From: Ehretia macrophylla
Lineage: Eukaryota; Streptophyta; Magnoliopsida; Boraginales; Ehretiaceae
Length of the DNA: 64,000 nucleotides
Assembly (NCBI GenBank): GCA_037974665.1
Contig: CM075772.1
Span: 35,689,052 to 35,753,051 of the forward strand
Direction of reading: 5' to 3'
In this document: piece after piece, positions 46,873-58,099 of the stretch
Layout of the letters: the number at the start of each line of letters is the position of its first letter
Position numbering within the stretch: position 1 is the stretch's first letter
Made by a program: the position numbers and the translations under genes
The notes under the pieces: generated by a model
What the model saw: the letters and a program-made list of their open reading frames with translations, nothing else
What the model was told of the DNA's origin: nothing
The model's database searches: none

Positions 46873-49362
46873 ATGGATTCAATTACTATTGCATCCCTTC
46901 TTTGCCCATTTTCTTCTGTGCATTATTAACTGCCTTCTTAAATTACTATTCACTCCGTTTTTAAACTTCATACTATTAACGAATTAGCATTTTTATTAAA
47001 TCATATTAATTGTTAGAGTAGTGGGAAAAATGAGCAAGTGAGCTAGAAGCGATAGGAGAGCTCGTTTAGAAAATGATTTTAGGAGTTCAATGAATAGTGT
47101 TACGTAACTGACTTAGAGTTTTAATTAACTAGCACACATATTTCACTTTAGGCTCGTTTTAAGCTTACTACGCGCATTATAATTGACCACTTAAACACCC
47201 AAACTTGACCCCACCCAACCATGCACCTTAAATATCAACTAAAGCTCATAAAATGCAAAAGAAAAAAAAAATAAAAGCTGAAAAAACAGGGCAGAAACCC
47301 GACAGCCCTTCTTGCTCTTTGGAAGAAATTTTTCATCATCAACTTTTCAATCCAAGCCTAGCAAAGCCTTGAGCAACTAGTGTAGGGTGTTTGCAAGCGT
47401 CCTAGGTGCTCCTACGCGCATTGGTGAGGGATTTCACGGCTTATTTTTGCATTTCTAAATAGTTGCTATATTCTTGATTTGTTGAAAATGTGTTCAAATG
47501 CTATTGTATTGATTATCTATGCTATTGTATTGATTATCTATGCTATTATACCATGTATATGAATGCTAGGGAATACATTTGAGCCATCGTTTCACTTTTT
47601 AATCGGTTAGAATCGTTAGTTTGATTTTAGGATGAATAGTGATAGAAATTCTAGGGTTTTGTGAAATCGCGCGTTTTAACTTAATTCAATGCTTCTAATA
47701 GATGCCTTAGGTGCTAGTGAAGGTAGTTTAATAGCCCCATACCCTTGCATTGCTCTAGAATTGCATAAAACGTGAAATAGTCAACTTTAACAAAGGGCTT
47801 TCAGGGATAATGCGAGTCCGGGTAGATTCAGGCTTCACTTTTAATATCCTTAGGCTACCTAGGTGCTATAGAAGCTTTGATAACCCTTGGTTGAAGCCCG
47901 GATGTGGTACGTGTAGTTTAAAGCCATAAGAGGAAATTTGGGACTTTTGGGGTAATCGCGGGCATTTGTATGAGTTTAAGGGTTGAAAGGGTTCCTTGAG
48001 GGTTAGTTAGAAGATTGGTAGAGTTTCCCTTGAAAATGGAATTATTAACTTTTGTTTGGAAGAGAAATTGTTTGAAAAACAAAGAGGTTTAGGTGCAATT
48101 TCGATTGACTCACACTTCTAAAACCATGGCAAGACTTCATGAGTGTTTTTATGTGGTTTCAAGTTGATTTGGAGCTTTTGGTATAATTCTATGCTTATCT
48201 TGTATATGTCCCGTGGTAAAACTGCTTATTAGCTTATATAATTGCTTCTATTCTAACTGCCTCGAGGTCAACCTACTTTGTTGATCATCCTATGTGTTAA
48301 TGCTTATATTATTGCTATTAACTTGCCATTGTTAAGTGCATTGCATAGTGGTTGCGCAACCATAGTGTTAGGGGCGAAAATATCGGCTGCGCGGTAGAGG
48401 GCTTGCCGGTGGATATTCAAACTCCGTGCCCTAGTCCCCCATTCGCCTGGTCCGGAGATTGTCAGGGGATGGTGGGTCGTAGGATTATCGGGGTACATCC
48501 AGAGTACACCCACTAGAGTGTTTGGGGATTTTGCCGGCTTATCGTGATCGTGCTCGTGGTTCGTGGATCGTGAATGAAGACCAGTGAAGATTGGTGTATA
48601 GGGGTTTTGTGAAATGTATCCTTTAAATGTGTGGTTATTTAAGTTATCATTGTTTCTTTAATTGTCTAAGTGTTATTGTTGTATAATTGTATTATCTGTT
48701 GCATTGCACGCCCCGGGACTATATCCCTCACTGGGCAACAGTGGTTGCTCATACCTCGATATATGTTTCAGGAGACGCTGAGGGTGATCCCCAGCTTGTT
48801 GAGTTAGTTGAGAAGGAGGAAGTTCAGATTGATCCTTTACCTTAGTTGTTGTGCCTGATAGCTTGAGGTGGTTTAAGTTCTTGCTGCTATGTGGAAGGCT
48901 CAACTGTTTATCTTATGTCCTATTTTGTGGCCTAAGGGCTATGTATATGCTTGTTGTGTAAAGTTAAAAGATAGTTGATTGTGATGTAGATTTGGGAGCC
49001 TATGTTGTGTAATAACTTATGTTTATACTTTTATTCACTTTGTATGCTTGGGAGTGAATGGCTTAATATAGAATGTTTTATCTTCTAAGCCTGTTTTATT
49101 GATATCCTAGAATGTCATGGCTAATAGGCTATGTTGTAAACAAAGTTACTTGCATGCTTGTGTGGTTTTGGAACTGTTGTTGCTTCAAGGCTCGGATGGC
49201 CTTGAATCTTTAAATCTTTAGTCATGAAAAGCTTGTTTATCTTGTGATTATCTTATTTGAGAGTTTACAAGTTTACAGAATGTCCACGGTACAGGGGAGA
49301 CTCTGTCCGTGTGTCGAGTCTGGACTTAACCTTTTGCTTGGGGTTTAGGTCGGGCCGTGACA
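46873..49362 (+). repeat. H 5' LTR (terminus lost)
   Basis: Plus-strand G-family LTR ending GGGCCGTGACA. Palindrome GTTACGTAAC 47099-47108; donor 47424 and acceptor ending 48771; GC-rich module about 48345-48550; U5 hairpin 49194-49216 with an 8-bp stem TTCAAGGC/GCCTTGAA around TCGGATG. Confidence 0.9.
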
Positions 49363-49368
49363 TTTAAG

Positions 49369-49380
49369 TGGTATCAGAGC
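49369..49380 (+). promoter_or_regulatory. H primer-binding site
   Basis: TGGTATCAGAGC after spacer TTTAAG. Leader AGCCGGGTTAAATT and CTCGGTCTGTGGGTAG follow (about 49397-49426). Confidence 0.92.
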
Positions 49381-49714
49381 TATAGATTGCATGAAGCCGG
49401 GTTAAATTTCTCGGTCTGTGGGTAGAGATTTGTTATGTGACCTTGTGAATGCATGAGTCTTTGATTTTGATTTGCCTAAGTGAAATTTGAATTAGGAATG
49501 AACATGCTAGCATGGAAATAGAATATCAAGAGTCTAGAATGTCAAGTATGATCTAATGACTTATGTGTGCTTCAAGAATGTGAAATATTTATTTGAACTT
49601 CTATGTACTTGACTTTATGTGAATCTATTTGGACTTTTCTTTATGAGTTTACTTATAAATTGCATATATACATATGTATACCTGTCATAACACTTTGCAT
49701 TCTAGCTATTCGAG

Positions 49715-50562
49715 ATGGGGCCCCGCCGTCGTATTGAGAATCGGAATGTTGGTGGAGAACCAGAGAGGGTTCACAGGCAGGAAGCTGATGTGGCAGAAAA
49801 TGCACCGCAGGTTCAAGAACCGAGCACTGCACAGATCTTGGCCACGATGGCCACTGCTATGAACACCATCACCCAGTTTGTGACACAATAGGGACTGCCG
49901 GGGGTTGTTGGAAGTATGTCAGTGGATCAATATGAGGCTACTTTTACCAGGCTTTCCCGTTATGCGCCAGCTTTGATACAGCCAGAGGACATGAAGATCC
50001 CGAGATTCATCATGGGTTTGAGGAGGGATATTATGCTAAATTTGTCTGCAAATGATTTTCCTAATTATGCTGCAGTAGTCCGAGCTGCCTCGAGATATGA
50101 AAAACGAAAGGCCAATGTGTTAGCCGAGACTAGTCAATCGAGTAAGCGGTTTCAGTCTCAGAGTCAAGGGTACCAGGGATGGACGGGCTATGTCAGTTAG
50201 GCAGAATACACAGCCGAGGCAGACTCAGAGTTATACAGGGCCTATTCAGACTCAGACGCGACCAGTTCAGAGTCAGACTCAGAGTCAATTCCGTCCAGCA
50301 GTATCCCGTTCGCAGTAGGGTAGTTCAGCTACCTCTACTTACAGAGCTCCTTCGGGAGGCATTGCTCTAAGACGTCACCAGCAGTGTAGCTTCTATCAGC
50401 GTCAGTGCCACACTAAGGATGTTTGTTGGAAGAAACATAACAAGTGTACAGGTTGCGGCAGTGATCAGCACACGGTTAAGGACTGTCAGAAATTTAAGAA
50501 CCCTAGGGGTCAAACGTCAGCTCAGAACTCTCAAACCAGGGCACCAGCTGCACCACCACCAC
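49715..50562 (+). pseudogene. H gag (internal deletion, stops)
   Basis: ATG at 49715 begins MGPRRR, then a TAG near 49888. About 120 codons of Gag (residues 68-187 by E2 numbering) are deleted near 49912, with GGA(A/G)G-type microhomology. The frame resumes with [14 protein letters not shown]; another frameshift follows near 50185. The first zinc knuckle has lost Cys residues (YQRQCH region, about 50386-50430); the second (CTGCGSDQH) is kept. Element I interrupts it at 50562, upstream of protease. Confidence 0.9.
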
Positions 50563-53049
50563 TGTCACGCCCCGACCCAACCCCCAAGCTAAAGGTTAAG
50601 TCCGGACCCGACACACCGACAAAGTCTCCTCTGTACCGTAGAGATTCAAAAAAACCTGCAAACGCTTAAACAAGGTCCCAATAACACATACAAGCTTTTC
50701 TCAATTAAACAACAAAGCTATAAGGCCATCCGAGCCTTATAGTACACAATATCTCCAAAACACACAAGCATGCGAGAACTTGTTGTCAGCATAGTTTTAT
50801 AATCCTGACATTCTAGGAAATCAATAAAACAACTTAAAGGATAAAGCATTCTACATTAACCATCCACTCCCAAGCATGCAAGGAAATAAGGCAAGAATAA
50901 AAGTTATTACAGTTCATAGACTTTCAAAGCTACAACCCAACCAACTAATCTTCAACTTATACAACAAGCATATACATAGCCCTTGGGCTACAAAATAGTA
51001 CATAAAGTAATCAGATGAGTCTTCCACATAACAGCAAAAATCATTAACCACCTCAAGTTATCAGACACAACAACTAAGGTAAAGGCTCGATCTGAACTTC
51101 TTCTTCCTCAACTAAATCAACAAGCTGGGGATCACCCTCAGCGTCTCCTGAAACAGATATCGAGGTATGAGCAACCACTGTTGCCCAGTGAGGGATATAG
51201 TCCCGGGGCGTGCAATGCAACAGATAATACAATTACACAACAATAACACTTTAACAATTTAAGAAACAATGATAACTTAAATAGCCACACAATTAAAAGG
51301 ATACATTTCACTCAATCCCCTATACACCAATCTTCACTGGTCTTCAATCACGATCCACGAACCACGAGCACGATCACGATAAGCCGGCATAACCCCAATC
51401 ACTCCAGTGGGTGTACTCCGGATGTACCCCGAATCCTACGACCCAACATCCCCTGGCAATCTCCGGACCAGGTGAATGAGGGAATAGGGCACGGAGTTTG
51501 AATATCTACCAGCAAGCCCTCTACCGCCCAGCCGATATTCAACACATCCGCCCCGACACTATGGTTGCGCAACCACTATGCAATGCACTCAACGATGGCA
51601 AGTTAATAGCAATAATATAAGCATTAACACATATGAGGACCAACAAAGTAGGTTGACCTCGTTACAATTAGGATACAAGAAAAGATCAAAGCTAATATGG
51701 AGTTTACAAATGAATTTATACCCAATAAGCATAGAATCTTTCCAAAATCTCCAAATCAATTTAAAATCACATATAAACACTCAAGAAGTCCTGACATGGG
51801 TTTAGAAGTGTGAGACAACTTAAATTGCACCTAAACCCCTTTGTTTTTCGAACTATTTCTCTTCTAAACCAAAGTTAATGATTTCATTTTCAAAGGAAAC
51901 TCTCCCAACCTTCTAACTAACCCCCAAGGTACCCTCTCAACCCTCAAACTCAATCAAATGCCCGCGTTTACCCCGAAAGCCCCAATTTCCCTCTTTTGGC
52001 TTTAAACCACACCTACATTGTCCGGGCTTCAAACAAGGGATATCAAGGCATCTATAGCACCTAGGTAGCCTAAGGATACTAGAATTGAAGCCCGAATCCA
52101 CCCGGATTCGCATTAACCCCGAAAGCCCCAACTTAAAGTCGGCTATTTTCCATTTTTAGGCGATTTAAGGGCAATGCAAGTGTACGGGGCTATTTGATTA
52201 TCTTCACTAGTACCTAAGGCATCAATTAGAAGCATTAATTCAAGCCAACTTGAGCAATTACACAAAACCCTAAAAAAAACGTCACTATTCACCCTAAAAA
52301 TCAAACTAACGATTCTAACCGTTTAAATTGCGAAACGACGGTTCAAAAGTGTTCTCTAGCATTCATATAGATAGTATATTAGCATAGATAACAATTACAA
52401 TGGCATATAATCATATTTTCAACAAATCAATAAATGAGTAACTATTTAAAAATGCAAAAACAAGACGTGAAATCCCTCACCACTACGCGTAGGAGCACCT
52501 AGGAACCTTGCACACACCCTACACTAGTTGCTCAAGGCTTGGCTTGGCATGAATTGAAGAGTTGAAGATGGAAAATTCTCCCAAGTGCAAGGAGGGGCTG
52601 TCGGGTTTGGGGCTGCTGTTTCAGCTTTCTTTTTTTTTTTTTTTTGCATTTTATGAGTTTAGGTGATATATAAAAGGGTTAAGTTATGGTGGGGTCAATT
52701 TGGTGCTTAATTGATCTAATAAAATGTGCGTAGTAAGCTTTAAAACGAGCTTAGATGGTAAAATATATGCTAGCTAATTAATTACCTAAGTTAGTTACGT
52801 AACACTATTCACTCAACTTCAAAAATCGTTTTCTAAATGAGCCTTCCTAACGCCTTAAGCTCAACTGCACATTTTTCTCACTACTTTTACAATTAATATG
52901 ATTTAATAAAAATGCTAATTAATTAATAGAAGATAGTTTAGAAATGGAATGAATAGTAACCCAAGAAGGCAGTCAATAATGCACAGAAGGAAATGCGTAA
53001 ACAAAGATGCAACAGTAATTAAATGCATGGCTAAATCTCGAGCGTCACA
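50563..53049 (-). repeat. I 3' LTR
   Basis: TGTCACGCCCCG to GAGCGTCACA. U5 hairpin 50720-50740; palindrome GTTACGTAAC 52794-52803. Confidence 0.94.
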
Positions 53050-56000
53050 TCCTCTCCCCCTTAAACTAATTGCGTCCACGCAATTCTTACATGATTCGGC
53101 GAATAACTCTGGATACCGATCCCGCATCTGATCCTCTCTTTCCCATGTCGCATCCTCCACTCCGTGATGATCCCACAGAACTTTAACCATCGGAATGCTT
53201 TTAGTCCTCAGCTCCTGAACTTTCCGATCTACAATTCGAAGAGGTTTCTCTGTGTAGGTCAAAGTTTCACTGATCTCTAGCGGTTCCGGCTCAAGTATGT
53301 GAGAAGGATCTGGCTAATACTTCCGAAGCATGGAAACATGGAATACGTCATGAATTCTGCCCAGATTGGGAGGTAAAGCCAAACGGTAAGCCAAATCACC
53401 AACAGTTTCAGTTATCTCAAATGGTCCCACATATCGAGGACTGAGTTTACCTCCTTTACCATGCCGAATCAAACCCTTGCGAGGAGAAATTTTCAGAAAT
53501 ACTCGATCCCCCACAGCAAATTTCAGATCACGACGTCGTCTATCTGCATAACTCTTTTGTCGGCTCTGTGCTGTAAGCATTCTTTTTCTAATAAGCTGCA
53601 CATGATCAATCATTTTGTTCATCTCAGGTAAGAGAGTAGGGTCGATAGTCTTCATCTCACCAACATCATCCCAGTAGAGAGGAGACCGACATTTACGCCC
53701 ATACAGTGCCTCATAAGGTGCCATGCCAATAGTAGCTTGATAACTATTGTTGTAGGCGAACTCTGCTAGTGGCAAATATTTCTCCCAACTTTTACCGAAG
53801 TCCAGAATGCAAGCCCGTAACATATCCTCAAGGATCAAGATAGTTCTCTCAGATTGACCATCTGTCTGAGGATGATAAACTGTACTGAAATTCAAATTCG
53901 TGCCCAGAGCTTTCTGAATCTTCTGCCAGAACTGAGAGGTGAATCTGGGATCTCTATCTAACACGATACTCTTTGGAATTCCATGAAGTCGGACAACATT
54001 CTCAATATACAACTCTACTAGTTTATCAAGAGAATCAGGCTTCTTTTTAGCAATAAAATGAGAAGTCTTGGTCAGTCTATCCACAATAACCCTAACTGAG
54101 TCATTACCCCTCGAAGACCTCGGTAAATCTGATACGAAATCCATAGTAATATGATCCCATTTCCAAACAGGAATAGCCAAAGGCTGCAACAACCCTGCAG
54201 GTCTCTGATGTTCTGCTTTAACTTTCTGACAAGTAAGACATCGGGAAACATAGTCAGCAATTTCTCTTTTCATATTATTCCACCAGAAATTCTGCTTTAA
54301 ATCTTTATACATTTTCGTACTGCCTGGATGGATAGTATATCGAGAACTGTGTGCCTCAGCAAGAATATCCTTCTTCAGAGTTGGATCATTCGGAATACAG
54401 ATTCTACCCCTGAACTTAAGAATACCATCGTCGTGCAGTTTGAAATCCGACTCTCCCCCTTTAGAATTCTCTAAGACTTTCAACAATTGAAGATCAGCCT
54501 GTTGAGCTTCTCGAATCCTGGATAACAACAGAGATTGAATCTGCAAACTTGCAAATTGAATACCATAATTTGAAGTACTAGGCTTCCATAAGCACAATTC
54601 TTCCATGAATTCCCAATTCTTGATAATCAAGCTAGCAACAGAAGCCTTTCGGCTCAAAGCATCAGCAACAATATTGGCCTTACCTGGAAGATAATTAATA
54701 GTGCAGTTATAGTCCTCAAGTAATTCCAGCCAACGCCTCTGCCTCATGTTCAACTCTTTCTGTGAAAACAGATATTTCAAGCTCTTATGATCAGTGAAGA
54801 TTTCAAACTTGTTGCCCCAGAGATAATGACGCCACTTCTTTAATGCAAGGATGATAGCTGCAAGCTCAAGATCATGAGTCGGATAGTTGAGTTCATAAGG
54901 CTTCAGTTTCCTGGAAGCATAAGCAATAACCCTGCCATTCTGCATCAATACACAACCCAGACCCTCCTTCGAAGCATCACTATAGATCATCAGATTATCA
55001 TAACCCTCAGGTAAAGCAAGAATAGGAGCTGTAGTCAATCTTTTCTTCAATTCCTGGAAGTTGGTCTCACATTTATCATTCCAGTCAAATACGGTTTTCT
55101 TCTGAGTAAGTTGAGTTAAAGGCCCTGCAATCTTAGAGAAATCCTTTACAAACCTCCGATAATACCCAGCTAAACCAAGGAAGCTACGAATTTCTGTAAC
55201 AGTTTCAGGTCGTTTCCAAGATAACACCACTTCAATCTTCGCTGGATCAACAGAAATACCATCCTGTGAGATAATATGGCCAAGAAAAAGCAACTTGCTT
55301 AAGCCAGAATTCACATTTGCTAAACTTTGCAAATAACTGATGCTCCTGAAGAGTCTGCAACACAATTCTGAGACGCTGTTCATGTTCCGCCTCAGATTTA
55401 GAATAGACAAGGATATCATCAATAAATATGACCACAAATTGGTCCAGATAAGGACGGAATACTCTCTGCATTAAGTCCATGAATGCGGCGGGAGCATTAG
55501 TAAGACCAAACGGCAAGACAACAAACTCATAATGGCCATATCGAGTTCTGAAAGTAGTTTTAGGAACATCATCTTTCTTAATCCTCAGTTGATAATAGCC
55601 CTGCCTCAGATCAAATTTAGAGAATACCCTGGCGCCTTGCAACTGATCAAATAACTCTTCGATTAAAGGCAAAGGATATTTATTTTTGATGGTTACCTGA
55701 TTAAGACCTCGATAATCAATGCATAGGCGAAGAGATCCATCTTTCTTTTTAACGAAGAGAACTGGCGCACCCCACGGTGAAGAACTCGGCTGAATGAATC
55801 CCTTCTCAAGCAAGCCCTGCAATTGAACTTTCAATTCCTGCAACTCAGGTGGAGCCATTCTGTACGGAGTCCTAGAGACAGGTGAAGTCCCCAGCAATAA
55901 ATCAATCATGAACTCTATCTCTCTATCAGGCGGTAATCCAGGTAATTCCTCAGGAAAGACCCCCGGAAACTCTCTCACAATAGGTACATCATTCAATTTC

Positions 56001-57745
56001 GATTGATCCCCAGGTTGATTAATCAAATATGCAAGATAAGCCTCACAACCCTTGCTCAATAATTTAGATGCCCTAATAGAAGAAATAATAGGAGTTCCCG
56101 TAGATTTTCTACTACCAACTATTTTAAGTACAGGCTGGTCAGGCATTTCTAGATACACAATCTTCTTTCTACAATCAAGCTGGGCATAATATTTACTTAG
56201 CCAGTCCATCCCCAATATAATTTCAAAGTCATTGAAGGGTAGGATAATCAAATCAGCAGGAAAAACACGACCTTCAATAAATATACTACATGCTCTGCAA
56301 ATAGACCTAGTAACAAACTTCGGACCCATAGGAGTATAGACCACAATCTCATGCAACAGTTTATCATGTTTCAATTTAGCATTTTGTGCACAAGTAGGAG
56401 TAATAAAAGAATGCGAAGCCCCGGAATCAATTAAAACCTTAACTGATTGATCATTAAGAAGAAAAATACCTTCTACCACAGCGGTAGTGTCCGGAAGCTC
56501 CTCGGCATCCAAAGCAAATACACGGGCCTGGCCTCGTGGTGGTGGTGCTGCAGCTGGTGCCCTGGTCTGAGAGTTCTGAGCTGATGTCTGACCCCTAGGG
56601 TTCTTAAATTTCTGACAGTCTTTAACCCTGTGCTGATCACTGCCGCAACCTGTACACTTGTTATGTTTCTTCCAACAAACATCCTCAGTGTGGCCCTGGC
56701 GCTGACAGAAGCTGCACTGCTGGTGACGTCTTGCAACAGTGCCTCCTGAAGGAGCTCTGTAAGTAGAGGTAGCTGAACTACCCTGCTGCGAACGGGAAAC
56801 TGCTGGACGGAACTGACTCTGAGTCTGACTCTGGACTGGTCGTGCCTGAGTCTGAGTAGGCCCTGTGTAACTCTGAGTCTGTCTCGGCTGCGAACTCTGC
56901 CCAACTGATACAGCCTGCCCCTGGTACCCTTGACTCTGAGACTGAAACCGTTTACTCGATTGACTGGTCTCGGCTAACACATCGGCCTTCCGTTTCTCAT
57001 ATCTCGAGGCAGCTCGGACTACTGCAGCATAGTTAGGAAAATCATCTGAAGACGAGTTCACCATAATATCTCTCCTCAAACCCATGATGAACCTCTGAAT
57101 CTTCATGTCCTCCGGCTGAATTAAAGCTGGTGCATAACGGGAAAGCCGGGTAAAAGTAGCCTCGTATTGATCTACCGTCATACTTCCCTGCTTCAAGTTT
57201 ATGAACTCAGTTTGTCGCCTCTCGCGGGAAACTACCGATATATACTTATCTCGAAATTCTCGGACAAAGTCGGCCCACGAATGATGACCTCCCTCAGCTC
57301 CCCATTTCTCACTGATGGTATTCCACCAATCTTCAGCATCACCCTCGAGAAGGAAAGTAGCATAAGTAATCTTCCTGTCATCATGGCACTCCAGTATTGC
57401 TGCCACTCTCTCAAACTTCCTTAGCCACATCTCAGCTTTCATATCGTCCGGCTCCCCAAAGAAAGTATAGGCCCCATGATGTATAAACCGATCATACAGA
57501 TTCCCTCCGGTAGGACCACTACCTCCGGCTCTCGCAGCCTGATTACCTGCAACGACCCCTGGTTGACCCTGTTGTGTAACAAACTGGGCAATAGTGTTCA
57601 TAGCTGTGGCCATCGTGGCCAAGATCTGTGCAGTGCTCGGTTCTTGAACCTGCGGTGCATTTTCGGCCACCTCAGCTTCTTGCCCACGAACCCCCTCGGG
57701 TTCTCCACCAACATTCGGATTATCAGCACGACGACGAGGCCCCAT
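52915..57745 (-). pseudogene. I gag-pol polyprotein (one frameshift, one stop)
   Basis: Runs from [11 protein letters not shown] at 57745 to a stop at 52915-52917 inside the 3' LTR. One extra A in an A-run near 55283 shifts the frame in RT, just after [14 protein letters not shown] replaces Gln at 53314-53316 between integrase and the chromodomain-like tail. Both zinc knuckles, protease DSGAS, RT FIDD, RNase H SDAS, and integrase HHCC and D-D-X35-E residues (LDRDPRF, QSERT) are present, so this copy keeps the integrase catalytic set that E2 has lost. The Arg codon mutated to TGA in both E copies is intact here (SRKAS). Confidence 0.95.
53050..53085 (-). promoter_or_regulatory. I polypurine tract and stem-loop
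   Basis: Tract 53066-53050, stem-loop 53085-53068, identical to those of E. Confidence 0.88.
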
Positions 57746-58081
57746 CTCGAATAGCTAGAATGCAAAGTATTATGACAGGTATATATATATGTATATATGC
57801 AATTTATAAGTAAACACATAAAGGAAAGTCCAATTAGATTCACATAAAGTCAAGTACATAGAAGTTCAAATAAATATTCCACATTCTTGAAGTAAACATA
57901 AATCACTAGATCATACTTGACATTCTAGACTCTTGATATTCTATTTCCATGCTAGCATGTTCATTCCTTATTCAAATTTCACTTAGGTCAATCAAAATTA
58001 AGGACTCATGTATTCACAAAGTCACATAACAAATCTCTACCCACAGACCGAGAAATTTAACCCGGCTTCATGCAATCTATA

Positions 58082-58093
58082 GCTCTGATACCA
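58082..58093 (-). promoter_or_regulatory. I primer-binding site
   Basis: Minus strand TGGTATCAGAGC, six bases from the 5' LTR. Confidence 0.92.
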
Positions 58094-58099
58094 CTTAAA

